The notes below the pieces were generated by a model. It was not told the origin of the DNA. It worked only from the letters and a program-made list of their open reading frames with translations, and did not search any database. A DNA stretch of 64,000 nt, from NCBI GenBank assembly GCA_002392915.1, contig DGHQ01000024.1, positions 34,471 to 98,470 of the forward strand. The letters are read 5' to 3'. Position 1 is the first letter of the stretch; each line of letters opens with the position of its first letter. This document shows, piece after piece, positions 49,826-57,750 of this stretch. This DNA comes from Bacteroidales bacterium UBA3844. Its GTDB lineage: Bacteria > Bacteroidota > Bacteroidia > Bacteroidales > Paludibacteraceae. The position numbers were made by a program, and so were the translations under genes.

Positions 49826-51619
49826 TTAGTCGAAAACATAACCAATTCTCAAAACAAAGTATTTCAATTTGTCAAGAGAATTGTCTGAAAGTTCACTCAA
49901 GATCTTTTTACGGTTGATTCCACCTCCTATATATATTATACTCTCGTCAGAAAACATAAAACCGACATTAAAAGTAACCTCCACACAAGCGAGGAATCCC
50001 ATATCATGGTCGCTGTCATCCAAAAAGTTGCCTATTCCGTTTCTGAATCCGATCTGTGCCTTCACATCTGGAGCAAAATAAATTCTGTTGACCGCCATCG
50101 GACACTGAGCACCAAAACCAGTGACAAGACTAAAATACTTTAGATCCGTAGTGGTTTCTTCAACTGTGTATTCATTGTCCATATTATAATAGACGATGTC
50201 CGTATTGTGTCTCTCCACCATTCCGTAATCAAACGACGCATTCCAGTTCACAAAACGAGAAAAGAAATGGGCATAACTAATACCAAATTTGATTTTATCC
50301 GTATAATCTGCTTTTTCACTCCAGAATTCATCCTCAAAATAATAAGTGTCAGTCAACGGGAACATCAAATCCAAGCTGACATTTCCACATCCATCCAAAT
50401 CAAGAACACGGAAGCCAGATTCCACAGCTCTGTTTCCATTAACATCAGTTTTAATGATATCCGTTGACGTCAACTGCCAACCATCACTGTTTTTCTCCCA
50501 GCTGCTGGTGTATTGTTTCTTTCTGTAAGTGAAAGTGACGATGCCGGAATCTCCATTTGTAGAGAGACTGCCCACTTTCAAATCTGACAAAGTCCTTATC
50601 TGAGACTTGATGTTGTCAGCAACAATAATCTTCAGACCATCAACAGCATCACCGTCTCTCAACGAATTGTTGGCATTTGTTGAGATATTTTTAAGCATTG
50701 CAGTCAATTGATCCTCCGACAAAGAAGTGGCCATTTTGTTGGAAATAAAAGCCGACATTTCAATACTTGATTTATTGAACGACTCAATAAATTTCTCCAC
50801 CTGTTTTTGGAACTCCTCTTCCCCATTATTTTTTGCGGCAGACACAGAACCTATGCTATTGATCACTTTCTGTATATCTTTCGCCATAAGAGAGAAGTTG
50901 GCATTTTCACGGTGGAAAGCCTTCCATGTGTTCATTCCCACTACCTTATATTCTTTCAAGGCGACGGATTTGTCCTTTGAGTTTTCCTTCAACACCAGCA
51001 ACGGACCACCAGAGCTACCTGGATCGACTTGCGCAGTATGCTGGATGACCGCTATATGCACACTGTCTGTAAGCTCCATATTGACGAGATTATCGTTAGA
51101 GACAACGCCGTTGCCCAACTGCCACGCAGGCTCATCTCCAAGGCCAGGAAAACCTGCCGACCATACATTTGTACCGTCGACAACACGATCAGCATCAAAA
51201 GAAAGAGGCACATATCCCGTCTCTGTGGCAGGGAATTCCACAACAGCGATGTCCATAGAGTCCGACTTTGCTATCACATTACAATTAGAGATTGTTTTGT
51301 CGCCACCCTCCGCTTTAAATGTCAACTGGACAGACTTAGCGTCTCTGACCACATGTTTGTTGGTAATAATATAAAGTTTTCCGTTGTCTGCCCTATAAAG
51401 GAAACCTGAGCCGAAGCCTCCAAGTCCTTTTCTCAACCTACGTGCAGCGGACATATATGAATTAGAGAACAAAGTGGAAGCCGTTTTCTCAAAAGCTTCT
51501 TTTTCAGCATCCGTATAATTCTGTTTTACCACACAGACACTCTTTTTTAAATCTTGTTGCGCATTAATTGTAAAAATACCACACACGCACAATACCACAG
51601 ACAGTAAAAATTTCCTCAT
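49826..51619 (-). CDS. Trypsin-like serine protease with C-terminal beta-rich (barrel-like) domain
   Basis: A 597-aa exported protein (signal FLLSVVLCVCGIFTINA). Residues about 60-260 form an S1C/trypsin-like protease with a full triad: His in YIITNKHVVRD, Asp in KSDSMDIAVVEF and Ser in QVDPGSSGGPLLV. A linker with a helical segment and a small mixed domain (280-400) follows. The last 200 residues are amphipathic strands rich in aromatic residues (YFSLVTGFGAQCP, VEVTFNVGFMFSDESIIYIGGGIN), ending in LRIGYVFD, like small porin-type outer-membrane domains. A protease tethered to the outer membrane is inferred. Single gene, nothing adjacent suggests a substrate. Confidence 0.8.
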   Translation of the reverse strand: MRKFLLSVVLCVCGIFTINAQQDLKKSVCVVKQNYTDAEKEAFEKTASTLFSNSYMSAARRLRKGLGGFGSGFLYRADNGKLYIITNKHVVRDAKSVQLTFKAEGGDKTISNCNVIAKSDSMDIAVVEFPATETGYVPLSFDADRVVDGTNVWSAGFPGLGDEPAWQLGNGVVSNDNLVNMELTDSVHIAVIQHTAQVDPGSSGGPLLVLKENSKDKSVALKEYKVVGMNTWKAFHRENANFSLMAKDIQKVINSIGSVSAAKNNGEEEFQKQVEKFIESFNKSSIEMSAFISNKMATSLSEDQLTAMLKNISTNANNSLRDGDAVDGLKIIVADNIKSQIRTLSDLKVGSLSTNGDSGIVTFTYRKKQYTSSWEKNSDGWQLTSTDIIKTDVNGNRAVESGFRVLDLDGCGNVSLDLMFPLTDTYYFEDEFWSEKADYTDKIKFGISYAHFFSRFVNWNASFDYGMVERHNTDIVYYNMDNEYTVEETTTDLKYFSLVTGFGAQCPMAVNRIYFAPDVKAQIGFRNGIGNFLDDSDHDMGFLACVEVTFNVGFMFSDESIIYIGGGINRKKILSELSDNSLDKLKYFVLRIGYVFD

Positions 51620-52154
51620 CTATTTCTTTTTATCTTTTACAAACGAATTGTTCGGCACATCACCTTCGATTTTGCAAATGTTCCGAAAAACAAAAATATG
51701 GAAATTTTGTTATCGTCAAACAATATTGCAATTAAATTAACAACAATTCGAGACGAAAATTATAGTTAGGAGAAAAATGAGAATTGTTAAGGGCGGAACG
51801 ACCTTTTTCCCCTCGCTAAAGTACGAGCCACAGAATTTAATAAAACCACAGAGAGAAAAAGTTCATAGATAAAGACTTCGTCTTTTTATGAGAAAAATGA
51901 GACAATTCAATCAAACATGAGCTTATTTATGATTCTTTTCTTGAATAAATGAATATCAAAATCACATTATAAAATGTATTAAGCAAATTTCTGATTTCTT
52001 TTTTCCAAAAGCATCAAAACAGCCATTCACAAAACACATTGATTATCAATACTACACGAAACGTACTTAAATTTTCTTCACTCTAAAAATATGTTGTTAA
52101 GAATTTTTAGCATTTTTTTTTGTGTTTATTGTTTGATTGTACGTTTTTGTTTTT
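51620..52154. other. Intergenic region with a dispersed-repeat mosaic
   Basis: Between divergent genes. About 51779-51870 carries another copy of the mosaic (GAGAATTGTTAAGGGCGGAA, then a GAGCCACAGA-type segment and AACCACAGAGA). The rest is very A+T-rich. No frame with convincing composition was seen. Confidence 0.55.
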
Positions 52155-52162
52155 TAGTTTTG
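52155..52162 (+). promoter_or_regulatory. Predicted -7 box for the 52.2-kb lipoprotein
   Basis: TAGTTTTG, leaving a leader of roughly 70 nt before ATG 52237. Confidence 0.55.
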
Positions 52163-52236
52163 CATTCGGAAAAGGATAAAAAAGATGAAAAGCCTTATCC
52201 AAAGATTTGAAATTATTAACTAAAATATTTTACAAA

Positions 52237-52761
52237 ATGAAGAAGATTTTTAATCTTGCAGTTATCTTGGCTACTCTTATGGGTGGTGCAACTCTAACAT
52301 CTTGTGATGACGATGATGAGAAATCAGAAGAGAAGGTGAATGCTCAGAAACTTGAGTACATCGTAGTAGAAGCAAACAAAGAGTATTCTGCTTCTAACGA
52401 GTCTATTGGCAAGGCATTTACATTCAAGGTTCTTGATGCTAAGGGTGAGACTCCAAAGACTCAGTCTGTAACATTCAACATCGAGGTTAAAGGAGGTAAG
52501 GACGCTAAGGGTCTTGAGCTTTCTTACACTGGAGACTCGTACCTACTTTACACTGCTGATGATGAATTCAAGACAATGGGAGGAGATGCCATTGTTGCAG
52601 CAGGTTTAGAGAATCGTGTTATCATGTGCTTGATGGGAGATAGCCGTGACGCAATCGCTGACGTTAAATTCGGAGACAACCAGAGAGTAATCACTTCTGC
52701 TACTATCAACAATAAGTTCAAGCAGAAGGGAACTAAGACTTTGTTCTCAGTTAACAACTAA
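52237..52761 (+). CDS. Lipoprotein, unknown function
   Basis: A 174-aa lipoprotein (signal MKKIFNLAVILATLMGGATL, lipobox LTSC, then DDDDEKSEE, an acidic stretch resembling the surface-export signals of Bacteroidota lipoproteins). An in-frame ATG at 52207 is rejected because it only adds residues in front of the signal peptide. The body (LEYIVVEANKEYSASNESIGKAFTFKVLDAKG...) looks beta-rich; I recognise no family. Codon use is strongly biased towards that of the ribosomal genes, so it may be highly expressed. Monocistronic with its own promoter and terminator. Confidence 0.8.
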   Translation: MKKIFNLAVILATLMGGATLTSCDDDDEKSEEKVNAQKLEYIVVEANKEYSASNESIGKAFTFKVLDAKGETPKTQSVTFNIEVKGGKDAKGLELSYTGDSYLLYTADDEFKTMGGDAIVAAGLENRVIMCLMGDSRDAIADVKFGDNQRVITSATINNKFKQKGTKTLFSVNN

Positions 52762-52786
52762 TTGTAAGACTAAGTCTGAAAAAAAC

Positions 52787-52818
52787 AAAGAGCTGCATCC
52801 AATGGGTGTGGCTCTTTT
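52787..52818 (+). terminator. Intrinsic terminator after the lipoprotein
   Basis: AAAGAGCTGCATCC-AATG-GG then TGTGGCTCTTTTTA, a long stem with T run 25 bp after the stop. Confidence 0.8.
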
Positions 52819-52839
52819 TAAAATTAAGAAAATAGGATT

Positions 52840-53079
52840 ATGCCAACATTATTGATATTATTTGGGTTGAGGTTTTTCTTTTATTCCGAAGACCACGAGC
52901 CAATGCATGTTCACGTACAAAGAGATAACAACACTGCCAAATTCGATTTTTCTGGAGACGAAGTCTTTCTAGTATACAATCACGGACTAAGCAACCAGGA
53001 CATAAAAAATGCAAGGAAAATCATTGTAGAACACAAAGAAGAGTTCTCCAACAAATGGAAAGCCTACTTTGGAAAATGA
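52840..53079 (+). CDS. DUF4160 domain protein
   Basis: A 79-aa DUF4160 protein: the RFFFYSEDHEPMHVHVQRDNNTAKF signature (EPxHxHV) is intact. Members are paired in many bacteria with a DUF2442 protein, as here (the next gene begins 7 bp after its stop, or overlaps it if the earlier ATG is used). These pairs are often treated as putative toxin-antitoxin-like or regulatory modules, without firm biochemical proof. It probably starts at ATG 52840. Confidence 0.85.
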   Translation: MPTLLILFGLRFFFYSEDHEPMHVHVQRDNNTAKFDFSGDEVFLVYNHGLSNQDIKNARKIIVEHKEEFSNKWKAYFGK

Positions 53080-53086
53080 CACTCGT

Positions 53087-53506
53087 ATGGAAAAAATAGA
53101 AAAAGTGTGGTTTGAAGATGATAAAATATTCATAGAAACCAACGAAAACAAAAAATATAGCATACCGTTAGAGGTGTTTCCTACTTTGAAAGATGCTTCT
53201 GCAAAAGAGCGGGACAATTTCTATATATGGGATGATGCACAATCAATAAGATGGGAGTATCTGGATGAAGACATTCACATATCTTCCTTTTTCAAAGAGT
53301 ACAAGCTCAATCCACAAAACCCAGTTGCAAAACTATTCAATGATTTTCCTCAGTTGAATGTAGCAGAAGTAGCAAATATGATTGGAATACACAAAAATTT
53401 GCTCGCCCAATATATTTATGGAGTAAAAACACCAAGCGACAATATGATGCAAAATATCAAAGATACATTGCATCTTATCGGCAGAAGATTATTAGCGATT
53501 CAATAA
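53087..53506 (+). CDS. DUF2442 plus helix-turn-helix protein
   Basis: A 139-aa protein from ATG 53087 (ATG 53069 would overlap the DUF4160 gene by 11 bp). The N-terminal half is DUF2442 (EKVWFEDDKIFIETNENKKYSIPLEVFPTLKDASAKERDNF...IRWEYLDEDIHISSFF). The C-terminal half (NVAEVANMIGIHKNLLAQYIYGVKTPSDNMMQNIKDTLHLIG) is a lambda-repressor-like HTH, so this is probably the DNA-binding, autoregulatory partner of the DUF4160 protein. Confidence 0.85.
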   Translation: MEKIEKVWFEDDKIFIETNENKKYSIPLEVFPTLKDASAKERDNFYIWDDAQSIRWEYLDEDIHISSFFKEYKLNPQNPVAKLFNDFPQLNVAEVANMIGIHKNLLAQYIYGVKTPSDNMMQNIKDTLHLIGRRLLAIQ

Positions 53507-53555
53507 AATCACTATTTTTGCTTATCTATCAGACATACAATAAATATTTACGATT

Positions 53556-53819
53556 ATGGGAACAGCGACAAAAAACATCAGCGTCGACTTGCCAATCGAC
53601 GACATCGACAGAATCGGCAGACTTGCACGCGAGAAAAAAATGAGCGTCAGCAAGTTTCTCTCCAGTTTGATAAGAAAAGAATCAAAGACTGAGGAAGAGA
53701 AAAGATGGGAACGTTTTTCGGCTTCACTTAAAGAAGAACAAGAAGACGCTGCATCAGCTGGATTTACAGAAGATGACTTAAATGATTTAATCAAAGAAGT
53801 GAGAAGAAAAGCGAAATGA
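53556..53819 (+). CDS. Ribbon-helix-helix antitoxin-like protein
   Basis: An 87-aa protein with an N-terminal ribbon-helix-helix (NISVDLPIDDIDRIGRLAREKKMSVSKFLSSLI) and an acidic helical C-terminus suited to wrapping a toxin. Its stop overlaps the PIN toxin start by 4 bp (ATGA), the usual type II toxin-antitoxin organisation. It probably binds its own promoter and neutralises the PIN nuclease. Confidence 0.88.
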   Translation: MGTATKNISVDLPIDDIDRIGRLAREKKMSVSKFLSSLIRKESKTEEEKRWERFSASLKEEQEDAASAGFTEDDLNDLIKEVRRKAK

Positions 53820-54241
53820 GAATTGTTATTGACACTAACGTTTTGATATCGGGGATTATATTTGGAGGGAAACCAAGCAAAATCATTGAATTGTTATTCG
53901 GCAAAAAAATATCCGTCTTTGCTTCTCCCGAAATGGTCGACGAATACAAAAGAATTTATAGGGAACTTGGGGAACGATACGCAAAAAGGACCCACAACGA
54001 ATTAAACGAGATTATCAACTCAATGAACATTCTCCCCTCCCACAGCCACATTGAAGCTTGCAGGGATCCCGACGACAACAAGTTCATCGAATGTGCAATA
54101 GACAACAGATGCATTTATATAGTGAGTGGAGATAAAGACCTTTTGGTATTAGAACAATATGAAGATATCGGCATTTTGACAGTATCGGAATTTTTGGAGC
54201 AGTACGAAAAGAAACGACACAAAAACAGCACAAAAAACTGA
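53816..54241 (+). CDS. PIN-domain toxin (COG1569 type)
   Basis: A 141-aa PIN-domain ribonuclease of the putative toxin-antitoxin PIN family. Four acidic positions are visible: Asp in VIDTNVLIS (about 5), Glu in EMVDEYKRI (about 43), Asp in CRDPDDNKFIECA (about 86) and Asp in VSGDKDLL (about 105), a complete metal site. It would cleave RNA when free of the upstream RHH antitoxin. Coupled to it by ATGA. Confidence 0.9.
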   Translation: MRIVIDTNVLISGIIFGGKPSKIIELLFGKKISVFASPEMVDEYKRIYRELGERYAKRTHNELNEIINSMNILPSHSHIEACRDPDDNKFIECAIDNRCIYIVSGDKDLLVLEQYEDIGILTVSEFLEQYEKKRHKNSTKN

Positions 54242-54260
54242 CAAAGCACCTTCTTTTCAT

Positions 54261-54356
54261 ATCATTTTGACAAAAAGAGCGATAAATCCAAACAAAAAAA
54301 TCATTTTGCACGAATAACGGCTTTTTATCAAGTCTCAAAAATCATTTTGCACGAAT
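54261..54356. repeat. Orphan direct-repeat array (3 units, spacing 39 and 41 bp)
   Basis: ATCATTTTGCACGAAT occurs at 54300 and 54341, and a degenerate form (ATCATTTTGACAAAAA) at 54261. The reverse complement contains TTCGTGCA, which is the core of the array in front of ATPase A. No ATPase gene follows on either strand. Confidence 0.7.
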
Positions 54357-54478
54357 TTTAGCATTTTTAATGACACATTGTCAATCAAAAAGGCATGTTT
54401 TAGATTAAATGTGCATAAATATTTTCATTTTGATATTAAAAAAGATTAGAAAAAAATTTCAAAGTCAGAAAAAAAATG

Positions 54479-54486
54479 TAATTTTG
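54479..54486 (+). promoter_or_regulatory. Predicted -7 box of serC
   Basis: TAATTTTG; the transcript should begin near 54493, inside or at the hairpin that follows. Confidence 0.55.
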
Positions 54487-54489
54487 CAA

Positions 54490-54510
54490 CGTCTTTTTAA
54501 CAGAAAGACG
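54490..54510 (+). other. Hairpin at the 5' end of the serC transcript
   Basis: CGTCTTT-TTAACAG-AAAGACG, a perfect 7-bp stem with 7-nt loop, 40 bp before ATG 54551. Confidence 0.55.
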
Positions 54511-54550
54511 ACAAAATAGGTAATAAAAAATTTAATATAATCAGTTTAGT

Positions 54551-55636
54551 ATGAGAAAACATATCTTCAACGCTGGTCCATGCAAGTTGTCAGACAGAAC
54601 TTTGACAAACACTGCTAAGGCTGTGCTAGAGATGGGCGAGACAGGTCAGTCTGTACTTGAGGTATCTCACCGTTCAGCAGATTTTCAGAAGGTTTATGAT
54701 GAGACAGTAGCTCTAATGAAAGAGGTGCTTTCCATTCCAGACAACTACTCCGTTATCTTCGTCGGTGGTGGTGCAAGCTTGCAGTTTGGCATGATCCCTT
54801 TCAACTTCTTGAAGACTAAGGCTGCATACGTTAACACTGGTGTATGGTCGAAGAAGGCTCTTAAAGAGGCAGAGCTTTGGGGAGAGGTCGTAGAGATCGC
54901 ATCTTCAGCAGACAAGAACTTCACATACTATCCAGAGCCAAAGAGCATTAAAATCCCTACTGATGTAGACTACGTTCACATCACATCTAACAATACTATC
55001 CGCGGTACTGAGATTTTTGAGGATCTTGATTCTCCAGTTCCACTAATCGCCGACATGAGTTCAGATATCGCTTCACGTCCACTAGACGTAAGCAAGTACT
55101 TCATGATCTACGGTGGATGCCAGAAGAACCTTGGACCAGCAGGTGCTACATTCGTAATCATCCGCAACGATTTCGTTGAGAAGGTAGCAGACCGTAAGAT
55201 CCCTACAATGCTTAAGTACTCTACTCACGTAGACAACGGATCTATGTTCAACACTCCTCCATGTGTATGTATCTACGCTATCCGTGAGACTCTACTTTGG
55301 ATCAAGGAGAACGGTGGTGTTGAGGGTATGGAGAAGCTTGCAATCCAGAGATGCGACGCTCTATACAACTTCCTAGAGAACTCTACTGTGTTCACTCCAG
55401 TTGTTGAGGCTGGCTCACGTTCAAGAATGAACGTTCCATTCCTTCTTCGTGGCAAGTATGCTACAGAGGCTCTTGAGAAGACATTCCTTGAGTTCGTTAA
55501 GACTAAGAACATCGTTGGTGTTAAGGGTCACCGTCTAGTTGGTGGATTCCGTGCTTCTATGTACAACGCATGTACAATGGAAGACGTGAATGCTCTTATC
55601 GCAGCAATGAAGGAGTTCGAGGCAAAAGTAAAATAA
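54551..55636 (+). CDS. serC: Phosphoserine aminotransferase
   Basis: A 361-aa PLP enzyme (class V) converting 3-phosphohydroxypyruvate plus glutamate to 3-phosphoserine; in many bacteria it also serves pyridoxal-phosphate synthesis. The N-terminus MRKHIFNAGPCKLSDRTL, VIFVGGGASLQFGMIPFN and the PLP-lysine motif YGGCQKNLGPAG (about 191-202) are all family-typical. It is followed by serA in the same direction, with a palindromic repeat between them. Strong codon bias suggests high expression. Confidence 0.97.
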   Translation: MRKHIFNAGPCKLSDRTLTNTAKAVLEMGETGQSVLEVSHRSADFQKVYDETVALMKEVLSIPDNYSVIFVGGGASLQFGMIPFNFLKTKAAYVNTGVWSKKALKEAELWGEVVEIASSADKNFTYYPEPKSIKIPTDVDYVHITSNNTIRGTEIFEDLDSPVPLIADMSSDIASRPLDVSKYFMIYGGCQKNLGPAGATFVIIRNDFVEKVADRKIPTMLKYSTHVDNGSMFNTPPCVCIYAIRETLLWIKENGGVEGMEKLAIQRCDALYNFLENSTVFTPVVEAGSRSRMNVPFLLRGKYATEALEKTFLEFVKTKNIVGVKGHRLVGGFRASMYNACTMEDVNALIAAMKEFEAKVK

Positions 55637-55690
55637 ATCATCTATATGGGCTCACGGTTGTGCGTCCATTAAATGAATTGATAAATTTGG

Positions 55691-55715
55691 TAGAGACGCA
55701 CGGTCGTGCGTCTCC
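55691..55715. repeat. Palindromic intergenic repeat, family 2
   Basis: Identical over 25 bp to the copy at 34121-34145, here inside the serC-serA gap. A degenerate partial unit (GGTTGTGCGTCC) lies at about 55654-55666. Confidence 0.85.
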
Positions 55716-55735
55716 ACGTTTTAATAGAAAAAATC

Positions 55736-56656
55736 ATGGCAAAAGTATTAATCGCAACAGAGAAGCCTTTCGCAGCAGCAGCTGTAGAAGGAATCAAGAA
55801 TATCATCAGCGGCGCTGGTTTTGAGATCGCTGTTCTTGAAAAGTATACAGAGAAGAAGCAGCTTCTTGAGGCTGTAGCTGATGTAGACGCAATCATCATC
55901 CGTTCAGACATCATTGACGCAGAGGTGATGGATGCAGCTAAGAACCTAAAGATCGTTGTTCGCGCAGGTGCTGGTTACGACAACGTTGATCTTGAGGCAG
56001 CAACAGCTCGCAAGATCGTTGTAATGAACACTCCAGGACAGAACGCCAACGCAGTAGCTGAGTTGGTACTTGGTTTGTTGGTTTACGCTGTACGTAACTT
56101 CTACAACGGCAAGAGCGGTTCAGAACTTCTAGGCAAGAGGCTTGGTATCCTTGCATTCGGTAACGTTGGTCGCAACGTCGCTCGCATCGCTAAGGGCTTC
56201 GGCATGGATGTATACGCATACGACGCATTCTGCCCAGCAGATGTAATCGAGGCAGCTGGTGTACACGCAGTAAAGAATCAGGAAGCATTGTTTGAGACTT
56301 GCGACATCGTGTCTCTACACATTCCTGCTACTCCAGAGACTACAAAGAGCATCAACTACGACCTATGCAGCAAGATGAAGAAGGGAGCTATCCTTATCAA
56401 CACTGCTCGTAAGGAGGTTATCGATGAGGCTGGTTTGTGGAAACTTATGGCTGAGCGTGCCGACCTTAAGTATATCACAGACATCATGCCAAAGGCAGAC
56501 AAGGAGTTCAAGTGCTTCACAGGCCGTTACTTCTCTACACCAAAGAAGATGGGTGCTCAGACAGCTGAGGCAAACACTAACGCTGGTCTTGCAGCTGCAA
56601 ACCAGATCGTTGACTTCATCAAGAACGGTGTGACTAAGTTCCAGGTCAACAAGTAA
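55736..56656 (+). CDS. serA: D-3-phosphoglycerate dehydrogenase
   Basis: A 306-aa 2-hydroxyacid dehydrogenase oxidising 3-phosphoglycerate to 3-phosphohydroxypyruvate, the first serine step, with SerC catalysing the next. ATG 55736 (MAKVLIATEKPFAAAAVEG) is chosen over ATG 55706. The NAD site is LGILAFGNVGRNVARIA (about 138-154), and substrate/catalytic residues include Arg in LINTARKEVIDE and Glu in the following segment. The usual catalytic His (TPHxGA) reads TPKKMGA here, so a Lys stands in its place. A short form without ACT regulatory domains. Followed by a terminator. Confidence 0.93.
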   Translation: MAKVLIATEKPFAAAAVEGIKNIISGAGFEIAVLEKYTEKKQLLEAVADVDAIIIRSDIIDAEVMDAAKNLKIVVRAGAGYDNVDLEAATARKIVVMNTPGQNANAVAELVLGLLVYAVRNFYNGKSGSELLGKRLGILAFGNVGRNVARIAKGFGMDVYAYDAFCPADVIEAAGVHAVKNQEALFETCDIVSLHIPATPETTKSINYDLCSKMKKGAILINTARKEVIDEAGLWKLMAERADLKYITDIMPKADKEFKCFTGRYFSTPKKMGAQTAEANTNAGLAAANQIVDFIKNGVTKFQVNK

Positions 56657-56692
56657 AAAACGCTGACGTTAAAACCGACGTCGACACCATAC

Positions 56693-56727
56693 AAAGCCGC
56701 AATTCATCTTATGGGTTGCGGCTTTTT
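56693..56727 (+). terminator. Intrinsic terminator of the serCA operon
   Basis: AAAGCCGCAA ... TTGCGGCTTTTT, a 10-bp stem with T run 36 bp after the serA stop. Confidence 0.85.
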
Positions 56728-56780
56728 ATTAATGTGAAATAAATCGCTTACTTTGAAACCTCATACTTATAATAAAAATC

Positions 56781-57664
56781 ATGGACAATTCCTTTCTCAT
56801 TGTCGTTTATATACTTTTTATCACATTGGTAACAGTATGCTTATTTTCAAACATCGATTATTTATATAAAAAGTTGCTGCTCACATTTCACCATTTTGGT
56901 GAGTATATAAGAGAGGAAGAGACTGGAGAAAAAGAAAAATACAAAGACTACAGATACTGTATTCTTGTGTTGCTTGCAAAAGTAATGAAAGCAGACGGAG
57001 ATACGATGGAATGCGAATTAGACCGCGTGAAATCCACAATCCGCAGATATTATAAAACAAAAGAAGAGCAATACGAAGCGTTTAACACATTCAAATCCAT
57101 ATTAGATGACAATAATTACTTCTCTATTTGGAGTTCTCTCAACACCCAATTTGATTACACCGCAAAGTCGGAACTCATAATGGAGCTGCTGGCTGTGGCG
57201 TATTCCGACAACAACCTGAAATACGCTGAAGAAAAAGAGATTCTTCATATTGTAAGTCAATTGCGTATAACTTCAGATGAATATAAGAGTATATATTCCA
57301 TTTTCATAGAGAAATACAACAAAGGATTCTACAGTGAGAACAAGAGCCAAAACGAAAATAGAAAAGATCATTATTATAAAAACAAGAGGAACACAGAAAA
57401 TCCGATCACAACAAGACTAACAAAGAATATTCTCACAATTCTCGTCAAATATCATCAAAAGAGAAAAAATCGTATGCGATTCTTGGAGTCACTCCGGACG
57501 TTTCTTTTGAAGAACTCAGAAAAGCATACCGTGCTTTGGCAATAAAATACCATCCCGACAATGCGTCTAATCTAGGAGACAAGGCTATCCGTCAGGCCAC
57601 AGAGACAATGAAGCAGATTAATGCGGCGTGGGAGACGGTGAAGATGGCGAGAGGGATTAAATAA
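56781..57664 (+). pseudogene. DjlA-like TerB/J-domain protein gene, frameshifted
   Basis: The first frame (56781 to about 57380) has an N-terminal membrane helix (IVVYILFITLVTVCLFSN) and a TerB-like domain (ILVLLAKVMKADGDTMECELDRVKS, LLAVAYSDNN...EEKEIL), then runs into low-complexity nonsense and stops at 57545. Two frames on, from about 57383, a complete J-domain is readable: SYAILGVTPDVSFEELRKAY followed by RALAIKYHPDN with the HPD motif, ending at TAA 57664. Together they make a DjlA-type membrane co-chaperone. A 1-base change in the A run at about 57380-57385 breaks the frame. Confidence 0.8.
57587..57664 (+). repeat. djlA 3'-end direct repeat, copy 1
   Basis: This 78-bp segment, encoding IRQATETMKQINAAWETVKM to the stop codon, is repeated with about 67 of 78 matches at 58480-58557. 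The protein-kinase-like gene lies between the copies. Confidence 0.85.
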
Positions 57665-57750
57665 AATGCCTTATTTTTTATATATTTGCGGTGTCTATCT
57701 TCATGTCGTAAATGACGTTGCAGATTTGATGAAAACTTGATATAAAAAAG

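Larger units (their letters stand above)
54242..54550. other. Intergenic region: loose direct repeats and the serC leader
   Basis: Contains three ATCATTTTG repeats (54261, 54300, 54341), then an A+T-rich stretch, a -7 box TAATTTTG at 54479-54486 and a leader hairpin at 54490-54510 before serC. No gene. Confidence 0.65.
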
